Source: an uncultured Candidatus Saccharibacteria bacterium (GTDB lineage Bacteria > Patescibacteriota > Saccharimonadia > Saccharimonadales > Saccharimonadaceae). From it: 64,000 nt of DNA. Below the pieces are notes generated by a model. The model worked only from the letters and a program-made list of their open reading frames with translations, was not told the DNA's origin and ran no database searches. The translations under genes and the position numbers were made by a program. The stretch's first letter is position 1. Every line of letters starts with the position of its first letter. Below are positions 34,282 to 42,147 of the stretch, one piece after another. The DNA lies in assembly GCA_938040655.1 (NCBI GenBank), contig CALHZK010000011.1, positions 11,170 to 75,169 on the forward strand, written 5' to 3'.

Positions 34282-37146
34282 CTAATTTTTTCTATTATTT
34301 TTAGCTCCTTGTACAGACTTGAGACCCTTATCGATATTTGATTTTTGTTGATCTTCACTTCCTCTAATAATCGCTTGGAATTTTTGTCGTTTATCATAAC
34401 TTATTTCGCCTTGCAGATCAGCGGCAGACAGAACCGCTCGAGCTTGATCGACTGATATATAGTCTGATTTTATATTATCACTAATTTGCTGAATAAGTTG
34501 TTCAGGGCTAAGCTTGCTGAATGCTTTTCTCATAGCGGCCTTGTCTGAACGTATTTGATCAAGAGTTTTACCATCTGGATTGTTGTAAATCCACTCGTCG
34601 ACTGTAACGTCATTATTTTTGAGACCTTTCGCCATACCAGCTTCTTGTTTCACAGCTTCCATTACTGTTGGATTTGAAAGAGACTCTATATTTATTGTCT
34701 CATTAGTTCCTGCAAAAGTAAAACTTTCATCTCCACTACCTATCGCTCGGACAACACTATTGAACGCATCTTTTCCTGGTTTACCAGTCTTATCGGTTAA
34801 TAGCTGAGTAGCAGCACGAGCCTTAATAGTATCTCCACTACGTGTTGCTTCAACAAGCGCTTTTTGGAGACGCCCAAGCTTTTGACTCTCAGGTACCCCT
34901 TGTACCAATCCGGCCATAGACTGCTCGACCATCTCCTCTTCCTCACGACGGACAATGCTTTGACCTATAGCGGTAGATCTGTTAGCAAAGTTTCGAGCCG
35001 ATGGAAGATGGCTTGCTACCCTATTAAAACCGCGGCTTGAGGCAGATTTTATATTTCGTGGGTTGAATATACCACCTCTTCCACGATATGTACCGGCTTT
35101 GATTTGCTCATCTCGAAGTTTACGCTGCTGTTTCATATGTTGACCAAGCCGGCCAAGGCGTGAATTTTCTCCACGATTACGTGCCCAATTATCTAGCTTA
35201 CCGCCAATACCACTGACAGCAGCGCCGAATCGACCAGTCGCATTTAGTGCTGACTTCAACAGAGGTAGTGTTGCAAATAATGGAGCAGTCCTCACCACAA
35301 GAGCAACTATATCGCCAAAATTCTTCTCAAGTGAGCTTTGAATAATGAATGCAGCCAGGCCGGACGCACCATACAAAACGCCAATAATAGGGTACAGCAC
35401 CAAAAGCGAGAAGAACAAACTTTTCCATTTCTGGAATAACTTCTCGGTATTAGGTAGTAAATAGGCAGCAAAAGCTACTGGCGATATTGCGATGAGCAGC
35501 ACAATAAGAGCTTGTCGCCCGATGAGAATTAATGTAATAAACAAGACGGCCATCAATCCCATTGGTAGCGCAATACCAAGCAGCGCCAATGCGGCAAACA
35601 ATGCTGCTCCTGCCAAGGCTAAGACGGTGCCGACTGATGCTGCTGTTTGAAATGCAGATATCTGACCACCACTCTCAATACTATTAACCCCACCGCCGAT
35701 TTCAATACCATGGCTAAAGAAGCCATGGAGGTTTTTGCCTAGGATATTTGATACATCAACGGCTATCTGACAAAGATAAATTGATATATTAACTAGCAGA
35801 GCTATCACTATGAGCCGAGGTAGCATTTTCTTGATACCATAATTACTAATACCAAGGTTTGTGATTTGAGAATAAATTATTATGATAAAGGCTATAACAA
35901 ATAAACCATTGGCAATATTACGAAAACTGTCCCAGGCTGTTTTTAGGTTTGAGTCGGCTGTAATCTTTGGTTGCACTTGAAGGAAATTATCACCAATAAA
36001 ATTAAAGGCGCCATCCATCAATTTACCCATATAAAGCATAAGTGGACAGATGATATATCCGACACCCTCTACGTTACAGGTGGTACCATTATTTTCATCG
36101 TCTTTTTTATTCTCTGACTTTGATTCTGGATTAATATTAGTCTTTTCTGCATTAAGACCTGCTTCACAGGCAGCCTTTTCGTTGCCCGACTTAGAATTAC
36201 AAATATTTTTGTTTTGAGAACTGTAACCCTGCTTACAGGATTCGAGGTCCTTTCCGGAGAACTTCTTTTCCGAGCAGAACTTTTCTGCACCTTCTTTTAA
36301 CATAGCATCTAGATAGCCTTGGGCTGATCTATTAACTTTTTTTGCTGCATCAAAACAACCTATCGAATTATTTACGGTGTCTGTATAAATCTCACGATCA
36401 TAGGGATAAGCATAGTAATTACCATTATCTTTTGACTTCAAAGAGTAATATTTTTTGACTACCTTGTTACCGTCAACAGCATCAAATGATAAACGAGACT
36501 TGGTGTTACTCTTGTCAAACTCATCTTTCGACATAAGTTTACCTGTTGTACAGCCGTTGACGACAATACTATGCCATTTGGTGTACTGAACTACAGGGTC
36601 TTTCTCGGCTAAAGCGTGGTCATATTTGGTTAATTTTTTCAGAGCATTAAAAAACTTCTGCTTTCGGTTGTTGGTGTTTTCTTGTGCAAAAGGCTTATCT
36701 GAAGAAAAGCAGCCAGCGCCTCCTTCTCTTGTGTAGCCCATGTTACAAAGCAGATCGACTCCATTAATACCAAATCGTTGCATTGCTGCTTTTGCAAACT
36801 CATTAGAACCGTTATTGCATCCAAGTGTACGAGGAGGGTCTCCCGCTATAAAGGTAGAGTACGTAGATATATAACCACCACCACCGTTAAAGAGGTTATT
36901 CCCTTTTAGCTTTTCTTCATCGGTGTGATTCCTCATTGCTGTTGCAAAACAATCACCCAGAACACTGGCATACTCATGAAACCAATACTTATCGTTTGGA
37001 TTTAAACCATTGTAGTTTGTTTCTGCGCGCGAAGGGGTCGACTGCAGCAAACTGACAACTGGCGAGATTAGCAAACCAAGAATAACCACAAACAAGACAA
37101 AGTTTTTCTTGAGACTCTTCTTTTGTTGCGTAAGACTAAAAAGCAT
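34282..37146 (-). CDS. VirB6/TrbL-like channel protein with Cys-rich exported domain
   Basis: 954-aa polytopic protein. A signal-like helix (about 15-36) leads an extracytoplasmic region (about 40-370) with more than ten Cys. A block of six or more transmembrane helices (about 400-650) resembles VirB6/TrbL inner-membrane channels, including a long Ala/Leu/Gly-rich helix pair. The C-terminal 290 residues are charged and cytosolic, starting with basic RGENSRLGRLGQHMKQQRK. The extra Cys-rich domain is unusual for VirB6. Base composition looks lower in GC than neighbours. Its Shine-Dalgarno AGGGG is buried in a 12-bp hairpin. Confidence 0.8.
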   Translation of the reverse strand: MLFSLTQQKKSLKKNFVLFVVILGLLISPVVSLLQSTPSRAETNYNGLNPNDKYWFHEYASVLGDCFATAMRNHTDEEKLKGNNLFNGGGGYISTYSTFIAGDPPRTLGCNNGSNEFAKAAMQRFGINGVDLLCNMGYTREGGAGCFSSDKPFAQENTNNRKQKFFNALKKLTKYDHALAEKDPVVQYTKWHSIVVNGCTTGKLMSKDEFDKSNTKSRLSFDAVDGNKVVKKYYSLKSKDNGNYYAYPYDREIYTDTVNNSIGCFDAAKKVNRSAQGYLDAMLKEGAEKFCSEKKFSGKDLESCKQGYSSQNKNICNSKSGNEKAACEAGLNAEKTNINPESKSENKKDDENNGTTCNVEGVGYIICPLMLYMGKLMDGAFNFIGDNFLQVQPKITADSNLKTAWDSFRNIANGLFVIAFIIIIYSQITNLGISNYGIKKMLPRLIVIALLVNISIYLCQIAVDVSNILGKNLHGFFSHGIEIGGGVNSIESGGQISAFQTAASVGTVLALAGAALFAALALLGIALPMGLMAVLFITLILIGRQALIVLLIAISPVAFAAYLLPNTEKLFQKWKSLFFSLLVLYPIIGVLYGASGLAAFIIQSSLEKNFGDIVALVVRTAPLFATLPLLKSALNATGRFGAAVSGIGGKLDNWARNRGENSRLGRLGQHMKQQRKLRDEQIKAGTYRGRGGIFNPRNIKSASSRGFNRVASHLPSARNFANRSTAIGQSIVRREEEEMVEQSMAGLVQGVPESQKLGRLQKALVEATRSGDTIKARAATQLLTDKTGKPGKDAFNSVVRAIGSGDESFTFAGTNETINIESLSNPTVMEAVKQEAGMAKGLKNNDVTVDEWIYNNPDGKTLDQIRSDKAAMRKAFSKLSPEQLIQQISDNIKSDYISVDQARAVLSAADLQGEISYDKRQKFQAIIRGSEDQQKSNIDKGLKSVQGAKNNRKN

Positions 37147-37180
37147 AAGTACCCCTATTTAATCACATATAGGGGTACTT
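37147..37180 (-). promoter_or_regulatory. hairpin sequestering the ribosome-binding site of the VirB6-like gene
   Basis: Perfect 12-bp stem AAGTACCCCTAT / ATAGGGGTACTT with a 10-nt loop. On the mRNA, AGGGG lies 5 nt before the ATG at 37146 and is fully paired in the 3' arm. No T run follows, so it is not a normal terminator. It may control translation by temperature, ligand, protein or coupling. Confidence 0.65.
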
Positions 37181-37199
37181 AGACAAGAAGATAATTTAT

Positions 37200-38372
37200 C
37201 TACAGTCTTGGGTCTTGTACAGGTTGTGCAGATACTAGATCTGGGTCTTTGTTTACACCGTCCTCGCTTGTCGGCAGAGCTACCTCTAATCTATATACAC
37301 GACCATCACCAAGCTGTACAATGATAATGATGTGAGGAGTCTCTTTCTGTGAAGGCCCGTAAGGCTTTTGTTCTTCTTCTGTGCTAATAATAGTATATTC
37401 ATGGAATCTACTACCTTCAGGTACATTTTTTGTATCTTCGGGGCATATTGCACTACGAACACCACCGTCTAATGTAGGATCTTTATCAAGCCTGTTCCCT
37501 TTGTTGTTTACCTCCTGCGTAACTTCACGTACCAATAGAAACCCAGCATCACTAGAAATACCATAGAAATACTTGGTTGCCCTGCTATCGTCTAGCTCGT
37601 TGTTGCAGCCAGGGGTTTCTTGGTTTTCCTTCTGTAGTGATGCCGCAAACCATACACTTCGATCAAGATCCTTCAAAACTTTATCGGCGATAGTATTCAG
37701 GGAGTCATTTGGTGAGATTCTGACTTCTTCGTCAGAGGATAAGTTTGCCCCAACCTTATTAGCTCTTTCTATGAACTCCTTTCTCATTTTTGCATTCATA
37801 ACCCAATCACGCCATTTCGCTCTTGCTTCATGAGATTGACTGTTATAGTTGGCTCTGTCGCTTCCTCCTACCTTCACTGACATACCCTCTAGACTTGTCA
37901 CAGTTCCTAGAGGCATTGGCTCTCGATATGAATCAAGGCTTTTATGTACTGTTGCGGTTTCGCCGCCTGGTGTAGGATAGTCGGTCGATGCTGCATCAGG
38001 GCTCTCGGTTGAGTCCGCAGAGTCTTCTGGAGACGTTGTAGTTTCCTCTGGGTATGGGCTAGGACTGAATTCTGTGGTAGTTGTATCCCCTCCTGTTGGT
38101 GTCGCCTCACCATTAGCTTGTTCTGTCATACAGCGTGTTATACCTACAAAGCCTGCAAGGGCAAGGGCAACTGCTGCTAATCCCTTGAAAGCCCCCTTCT
38201 TTATAGCTTCACCAGCTGTTCCTTGTTTTCCTTTCCAGAAGTCCCAAGGTTTTTTATCTGGCTGGTCGCTCCCTGTTTCTGGCGGTGTAAATGTATCTGA
38301 CGACTGTTTCTCTTGATCACTTGGGTTGTTGTCTGGGTCGTAAGACTTTGACCCTTTTTCTATCTCAGACAT
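37200..38372 (-). CDS. single-pass protein with Ser/Thr/Pro-rich linker, T4SS-associated
   Basis: 390-aa protein with an acidic, polar cytosolic N-terminus (about 1-55), one transmembrane helix (about 65-80) and an exported part beginning with a low-complexity Thr/Ser/Glu/Pro stretch (about 88-145), then a folded domain (about 150-390). The ATG at 38372 is preferred over an earlier in-frame start because an AAGGATC Shine-Dalgarno-like stretch precedes it. First gene of the minus-strand secretion operon, 53 bp from the VirB6-like gene. Composition is A/T-richer than surroundings. Function unknown. Confidence 0.7.
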   Translation of the reverse strand: MSEIEKGSKSYDPDNNPSDQEKQSSDTFTPPETGSDQPDKKPWDFWKGKQGTAGEAIKKGAFKGLAAVALALAGFVGITRCMTEQANGEATPTGGDTTTTEFSPSPYPEETTTSPEDSADSTESPDAASTDYPTPGGETATVHKSLDSYREPMPLGTVTSLEGMSVKVGGSDRANYNSQSHEARAKWRDWVMNAKMRKEFIERANKVGANLSSDEEVRISPNDSLNTIADKVLKDLDRSVWFAASLQKENQETPGCNNELDDSRATKYFYGISSDAGFLLVREVTQEVNNKGNRLDKDPTLDGGVRSAICPEDTKNVPEGSRFHEYTIISTEEEQKPYGPSQKETPHIIIIVQLGDGRVYRLEVALPTSEDGVNKDPDLVSAQPVQDPRL

Positions 38373-38465
38373 AACGCTTGGGATCCTTTCTCCGGCTGGC
38401 CGGATTTGCAATATTTGCCGTAAATTTAGGTACGGGTCGCGTATTGACCCCAATACGGCAGTCAG

Positions 38466-38495
38466 ATAATACCATGATTATGAATATGATGCAAA
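38466..38495 (-). promoter_or_regulatory. putative promoter of the T4SS-like operon
   Basis: TTTGCA (38490-38495), 18-bp spacer, TATTAT (38466-38471) read on the minus strand. It overlaps the foot of the tRNA-Asp terminator. Confidence 0.45.
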
Positions 38496-38524
38496 CAAAA
38501 AACCGCCCTCACGAAAAACGGCGG
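38495..38524 (-). terminator. terminator after tRNA-Asp
   Basis: CCGCC / GGCGG stem followed by TTTTTT on the minus strand, 8 nt after the tRNA CCA end. Confidence 0.65.
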
Positions 38525-38531
38525 ATAATTA

Positions 38532-38609
38532 TGGCGCGCCCGACCGGATTCGAACCGGCGATCTCCTCCGTGACAGGGAGGCGTGATAGGCCAACTTCAC
38601 TACGAGCGC
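38532..38609 (-). tRNA. tRNA-Asp(GTC)
   Basis: Cloverleaf on the minus strand: acceptor GCGCTCG / CGGGCGC, D-stem GTGA/TCAC, anticodon stem CCTCC / GGAGG with loop CTGTCAC (anticodon GTC), T-arm with GGTTCGAATCC, discriminator G and an encoded CCA. An ORF that reads like MARPTGFEPA across it is the usual false tRNA shadow. Confidence 0.95.
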
Positions 38610-38621
38610 AAACTACCTCGT

Positions 38622-38650
38622 ATGGTAGCAGAATAGCGGCTGTTTTTCAA
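38622..38650 (-). promoter_or_regulatory. tRNA-Asp promoter
   Basis: TTGAAA (38645-38650), 17-bp spacer, extended -10 TGCTACCAT with TACCAT at 38622-38627, on the minus strand. Confidence 0.7.
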
Positions 38651-38658
38651 GGGAGTGT

Positions 38659-38687
38659 TTGCATTTTTGTCGCCACTATTTTACAAT
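38659..38687 (+). promoter_or_regulatory. promoter of the pilin gene cluster
   Basis: TTGCAT (38659-38664), 17-bp spacer, TACAAT (38682-38687). Divergent from the tRNA-Asp promoter; leader of about 12 nt to the ATG at 38706. Confidence 0.6.
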
Positions 38688-38705
38688 TCTGACTAGAGAA
38701 AGCTC

Positions 38706-39086
38706 ATGAAAAAAAGAAAGAATAGTCATTTTCTGTATCCGCTTGTTTTTTGCCTATCGGTGGCTGGGTTTGGTTTGTTTCAGGCAAGGCCAGCCGTGGC
38801 GGCTTCTTGCGGCGGGGTACAGACTACAATAGTGAACTGCGAAGGCAAAGGTAAAGACGCGCTTCTCGATATTATCAAAACAGCCATTAAGCTTTTAACT
38901 GCCGGTATCGGTATTCTGGCTGTCGGTGCGGTAGTGTTTGGTGGTATTTTGTACTCATCGGCCGGTGGATCGGTTGATAATATTCGGCGGGCAAAAAATA
39001 TTTGGATCAATACAGCAATTGGGCTGATTCTTTTCGCGTCTTTCGTGACTGTTACAAATTTTCTTATTCCAGGGGGGATATTTTGA
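38706..39086 (+). CDS. T4SS pilin-like protein 1
   Basis: 126-aa small exported membrane protein. A signal-like helix (about 10-32, ending ARPAVA), two Cys flanking a short loop (CGGVQTTIVNC), then two transmembrane helices (about 55-80 and 97-118) separated by a basic hinge with GG.....IRRAKN. This layout matches the T4SS_pilin family of Patescibacteria, a VirB2/TrbC-like shape. First of a run of five such genes; its TGA overlaps the next ATG (TGATG). Possibly a pilus or channel subunit powered by the VirB4 nearby. Confidence 0.82.
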   Translation: MKKRKNSHFLYPLVFCLSVAGFGLFQARPAVAASCGGVQTTIVNCEGKGKDALLDIIKTAIKLLTAGIGILAVGAVVFGGILYSSAGGSVDNIRRAKNIWINTAIGLILFASFVTVTNFLIPGGIF

Positions 39087-39511
39087 TGATCAAGCGCTAT
39101 ATAGTTGCGACGATGGTAATGATTTCGGTAATTACAGGCTCAGCACTGATGGTTTCGCCCTCGGCCCAGGCGGCGGCAAACTGTCCGAGTGGGCGTATTC
39201 TGACGCTGAAGCCGTGGTACGATGGCCTGCTTGACAACAGTTGTGTTGTCAAGAGTCCTGGGACAACAACTGAGGAACACTCCAAATTTATTTGGACAAT
39301 CGTCCTTAATGTAATTGATGATTTGTTTCAGGTTATTGGCTATATTGCGACTGGATTTATTATCTACGGTGGCTTTTTATTCATGACAACCAGTGGCGAT
39401 CCGGCGAGGGCTGCCCAGGCGAGGAAGACACTTCTCTATGCGGTGATTGGTGTGGTGATTGCTATTGCCTCGGTTGGGGTGATTAATCTTGTGTCAGGGG
39501 CGGTCTTATGA
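39086..39511 (+). CDS. T4SS pilin-like protein 2
   Basis: 141-aa exported membrane protein with a signal peptide (about 5-28, ending AQAAA), a short extracytoplasmic stretch with two Cys (NCPSGR and DNSCVV), and two transmembrane helices around the hinge TSGDPARAAQARKTL, which resembles the family hinge sGD...v..AK.t. The ATG at 39086 is chosen because it carries an AGGGGGGAT Shine-Dalgarno and a signal peptide; an earlier TTG frame extension is not credible. ATGA overlap with pilin 3. Confidence 0.82.
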   Translation: MIKRYIVATMVMISVITGSALMVSPSAQAAANCPSGRILTLKPWYDGLLDNSCVVKSPGTTTEEHSKFIWTIVLNVIDDLFQVIGYIATGFIIYGGFLFMTTSGDPARAAQARKTLLYAVIGVVIAIASVGVINLVSGAVL

Positions 39512-39813
39512 TGGTCGCATATATTTATTATATTTCGGCTCAGTTGTTTAAAGGAACAAAACCGGATGATCTAGGGATTCCGGCTGAAAAAAATGTCAAT
39601 TCACAGGTAGCAAGTATCCTCAACCTCGTGTATGCGATCGCTGGTATTGTTGCAGTGATTGTTATTATTATTGCAGGTATTCAATATTCCCTGTCGACTG
39701 GTAATTCTCAGAAGGTATCGAAAGCAAAGGACGCGATAATTTATTCGATGGTTGGTCTGGTTGTTGTCGCCAGCGCTTTTGCTATCACCAACTTTATTTT
39801 AGGGAGGATATAA
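39508..39813 (+). CDS. T4SS pilin-like protein 3, no cleavable signal
   Basis: 101-aa protein, the shortest paralogue. It keeps the two core helices (about 34-56 and 72-95) and the hinge STGNSQKVSKAKDAI, but the N-terminus MMVAYIYYISAQL is not a classical signal peptide. It overlaps pilin 2 by ATGA and precedes pilin 4 by 5 nt. It could be a variant subunit inserted by YidC rather than exported by signal cleavage. Confidence 0.8.
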   Translation: MMVAYIYYISAQLFKGTKPDDLGIPAEKNVNSQVASILNLVYAIAGIVAVIVIIIAGIQYSLSTGNSQKVSKAKDAIIYSMVGLVVVASAFAITNFILGRI

Positions 39814-39818
39814 TCACG

Positions 39819-40232
39819 ATGAAGAGATTTTTTGTTGCTATTGCTGCGGTCGTCTACGGCATAAGCGTGCTGGCGGGGCCATCAGCCGGCGCCGTCAGTA
39901 TCTATAAAGCTTGCACCGGTAATGATAACAGTACAGTCTGCGCCAGCCGGGGTGATAATGTATACAATGTGATCCGCAACGTCATCAATGTATTGCTGGC
40001 ACTGGTTGGTATCATCGCGGTGATTATGATTATCATTGGCGGTATCAAGTATGTGACCTCAAACGGTGACCCGCAATCAGTCAAGTCCGCTAAAGACACC
40101 GTACTCTACGCAGTGATTGGTTTAGTGGTGGCGATTTGTGCGCTGGCGATTGTCAACTTTACGGTCGATCGATTCCTCAAAAGGTCAGCCCCGTCGCAGC
40201 GGCCGGCTCCAGAGGGCCGACCACGCGTCTGA
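39819..40232 (+). CDS. T4SS pilin-like protein 4
   Basis: 137-aa protein with a signal peptide (about 3-25), two Cys near the mature N-terminus (YKACTG and STVCAS), the helix IIAVIMIIIGGIKYVTSNGD, hinge PQSVKSAKDTVLY and a second helix, then a basic/Pro-rich tail (KRSAPSQRPAPEG). It is closest to pilin 5 in the core motif (MIIIGGI.Y.TSNGD). Co-transcribed with pilins 1-3; the stop is followed by a new -10 box for pilin 5. Confidence 0.84.
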   Translation: MKRFFVAIAAVVYGISVLAGPSAGAVSIYKACTGNDNSTVCASRGDNVYNVIRNVINVLLALVGIIAVIMIIIGGIKYVTSNGDPQSVKSAKDTVLYAVIGLVVAICALAIVNFTVDRFLKRSAPSQRPAPEGRPRV

Positions 40233-40256
40233 TAGCGTAGTCAAATCAAACAACTC

Positions 40257-40266
40257 GTGCTATAAT
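40257..40266 (+). promoter_or_regulatory. extended -10 of pilin 5
   Basis: TGCTATAAT (TATAAT at 40261-40266), 44 nt before the ATG at 40311; the -35 (TAGTCA) is weak. Confidence 0.45.
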
Positions 40267-40310
40267 GGCGCTAAACAATAGTTTTTGTGAAGAAAGGACA
40301 TATAGGAAAT

Positions 40311-40712
40311 ATGAAACAACTAAAAACAATAGTGGCTGCAGCGCTGATTGTCCCGACGTTGGCCCTCGGACTGACGGCGGTATTGCCAGGAGCAAATGTG
40401 AGTGCGCAATCAAACGGCAAAGGACTCAATGAATATAGAGATGTTGCAAAGCCTAACGATGTTCCTACCGACCTCGCTGGTAAAGGAGGTGTGATTACAC
40501 AGGTTATTAACTTCTTATTGTTTGCAATTGGCATTATATCAGTGGTCATGATTATTATTGGCGGTATTCGCTATACAACCTCAAATGGTGATAGCAACAA
40601 AGTGACGGCCGCCAAAAACACCGTCATGTACGCAGTGATCGGTTTGGTGATCGCTATCTTTGCCTATGCGATCGTCAACTTCGTGGTAGAAAAAGCATCA
40701 ACTAATAGCTAA
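40311..40712 (+). CDS. T4SS pilin-like protein 5
   Basis: 133-aa exported membrane protein with a signal peptide (about 4-28, ending VSAQS), a short mature N-terminus without Cys, the conserved VVMIIIGGIRYTTSNGD helix-hinge, SNKVTAAKNTVMY and a second helix. The ATG at 40311 has an AGGAAAT ribosome-binding stretch; a GTG at 40287 is less likely. It has its own promoter and is followed by a strong terminator, so its level can differ from pilins 1-4. It may be a main subunit. Confidence 0.84.
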   Translation: MKQLKTIVAAALIVPTLALGLTAVLPGANVSAQSNGKGLNEYRDVAKPNDVPTDLAGKGGVITQVINFLLFAIGIISVVMIIIGGIRYTTSNGDSNKVTAAKNTVMYAVIGLVIAIFAYAIVNFVVEKASTNS

Positions 40713-40734
40713 AGCAATCACTCTAAAAACCTTC

Positions 40735-40765
40735 TACACCCCGCGCGTATCGCGGGGTGTATTTA
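40735..40765 (+). terminator. terminator after pilin 5
   Basis: 11-bp stem TACACCCCGCG / CGCGGGGTGTA with a 5-nt loop, followed by TTT. Confidence 0.75.
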
Positions 40766-40801
40766 TCTGGTATTTCTCTGGCAGGTAGATAAAGAGGATA
40801 T

Positions 40802-40836
40802 AAAAAAGAAGAGCCGCCCGTTGCTCTCTTCTTTTC
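40802..40836 (-). terminator. terminator after hsp20
   Basis: On the minus strand, an AGAAGAG...CTCTTCT stem is followed by TTTTTT, about 16 nt after the hsp20 stop. Confidence 0.65.
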
Positions 40837-40851
40837 TCTTTAGGATAAAAT

Positions 40852-41370
40852 TTACAGTACTTGGATCTTTTTCGCTTTTTCTTGCTTGATCTTTTCGAAG
40901 GTGATAGTGAGGACACCGTCTTTCAACTCAGCCTTGATATCGTCTTCACCGTCTTTGACAGCTACTGGTAGTGCGAGTGTCCGACTAAATTCACCCCAGT
41001 AGCATTCTTGGATATGCCAGTTTTTCACCTCGGTCTCGTCACCGCTCGAGAGAGTGCCGCTGATAGTCAAAATACCATCAGAGATTCGCACATCTAAATC
41101 TTTGCGGTCAACACCAGCGGTACGTGCTTTGACAATTAGTTCTTCTTCGGTTTCAAACACATCAACCGCCAACTGCCCCATCAGATCATCAGCCTCATTT
41201 TCCCAGTTGTCTTCGGCCGGCGCCGGCGCAGGAGCAGCGGCTGGTATTTGAGTTGGTGCGACCGGTGCGACGGGCGCCATCGGTGCTTGGGGTGCTGGTG
41301 CCAAATCATCGTCCAAAAAGGCTGCTGCTAACTCATCTTCCATTAATAAATCATCATTCTTACGGGCCAT
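40852..41370 (-). CDS. small heat-shock protein (Hsp20 family)
   Basis: 172-aa chaperone that holds unfolded proteins. An acidic N-terminus is followed by an Ala/Pro-rich linker (about 28-55) and an alpha-crystallin domain (about 67-172) with VDVFETEEELIVKARTAGV, KDLDVRISDGILTISG and ELKDGVLTITFEK. The C-terminal I-x-V-type end is KIQVL. The ATG at 41370 is chosen for its GGAGG at 6 nt; the longer frame is upstream leader. It is expressed from a good promoter at 41417-41445. No CIRCE site is present, unlike groESL. Confidence 0.9.
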   Translation of the reverse strand: MARKNDDLLMEDELAAAFLDDDLAPAPQAPMAPVAPVAPTQIPAAAPAPAPAEDNWENEADDLMGQLAVDVFETEEELIVKARTAGVDRKDLDVRISDGILTISGTLSSGDETEVKNWHIQECYWGEFSRTLALPVAVKDGEDDIKAELKDGVLTITFEKIKQEKAKKIQVL

Positions 41371-41397
41371 GCTTTCCTCCACTTTCCTAGGGTTCAT

Positions 41398-41445
41398 TTG
41401 ACAATGGTCATTTCCTAGTATAACCGTCATGTACGGTATAATCAA
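41398..41445. promoter_or_regulatory. divergent promoter region of hsp20 and comF
   Basis: Minus strand: TTGATT (41440-41445), 17-bp spacer, TATACT (41417-41422) for hsp20. Plus strand: TATAAT at 41437-41442 and TTGACA at 41398-41403 are possible comF elements. Two inverted repeats, TGACaatgGTCA (41399-41410) and ACCGTcatgtACGGT (41423-41437), lie among them and may be operators. Confidence 0.55.
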
Positions 41446-41475
41446 CAGTGGAGGATAGAAAACGTAAAAAATACA

Positions 41476-42147
41476 ATGCTTGACAGACTTCTCGCACTAC
41501 TTGCTCCGCACCACTGTTATAGTTGTGGTTTGACAGGCACGTTGTTGTGTGAAAAATGTAAAAAACACATCATGACGACATCTTTCAGAGACTGTGTCGT
41601 GTGTGGCCGGCCAACTACCGAAAATAATTGCCAGCGGCACCGTCTTCCCTACCAGCAGGCGTATGTCGTATCGCTGCGCCAGGGGGTGGTAGCGCGTTTG
41701 CTTGATGATTTGAAGTTCCAGCGGGTACAAGCAGCTGCGCACACGGCAGCTGAGTTATTAGAGGCTCGATTGCCCGTGCTCCATCCACAGACAGTCATTG
41801 TGCCAATTCCGACCATTGCTCGGCACGTTCGCCGCCGTGGCTATGACCACATGAAATTGATCGGTCGCGCTATTTCACGCAGGCGTCGCCTTCCGATGCG
41901 CTGCCTCTTGCGGCGCCGCACTAATGTGACACAACACGTTGCCGCGACTGCCGTGCAGCGTCGCCGGCAAGCACAGCGATTTTTCCGGGTAGTTGGCCAG
42001 ATTGATGATCAGGCACGCTACCTCATTATTGATGACATTTTTACTACGGGGAGTACGATCAAAGCTGCGGCAACAGTGCTGCGTCAGGCTGGTGCTCGCT
42101 ATGTTGATATTGCGGTGGTCGCTCGCCAGGAAATAACTCACTCGTGA
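41476..42147 (+). CDS. comF: ComF-family phosphoribosyltransferase-like protein
   Basis: 223-aa protein with an N-terminal zinc ribbon (CYSCG...CEKCKK...CVVCG) and a C-terminal PRTase domain carrying VPIPT..RHVRRRGYDH and the PRPP loop YLIIDDIFTTGST. ComF proteins take part in uptake of single-stranded DNA in competent bacteria. For a reduced genome that scavenges nucleotides, DNA uptake is plausible but is not shown here. No good Shine-Dalgarno is close to the ATG (GGAGGA is 20 nt away). Overlaps the convergent rlmH end by 10 bp. Confidence 0.88.
   Translation: MLDRLLALLAPHHCYSCGLTGTLLCEKCKKHIMTTSFRDCVVCGRPTTENNCQRHRLPYQQAYVVSLRQGVVARLLDDLKFQRVQAAAHTAAELLEARLPVLHPQTVIVPIPTIARHVRRRGYDHMKLIGRAISRRRRLPMRCLLRRRTNVTQHVAATAVQRRRQAQRFFRVVGQIDDQARYLIIDDIFTTGSTIKAAATVLRQAGARYVDIAVVARQEITHS

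Noticed and set aside
38378..38692. Plus-strand ORF reading MARPTGFEPA-like over tRNA-Asp
   Set aside because: Antisense shadow of a tRNA; this peptide is a well-known false prediction created by tRNA T-arms.
40735..40765. Possible attachment site or insertion end
   Set aside because: The 11-bp inverted repeat is followed by T residues and sits after pilin 5, so a terminator explains it.
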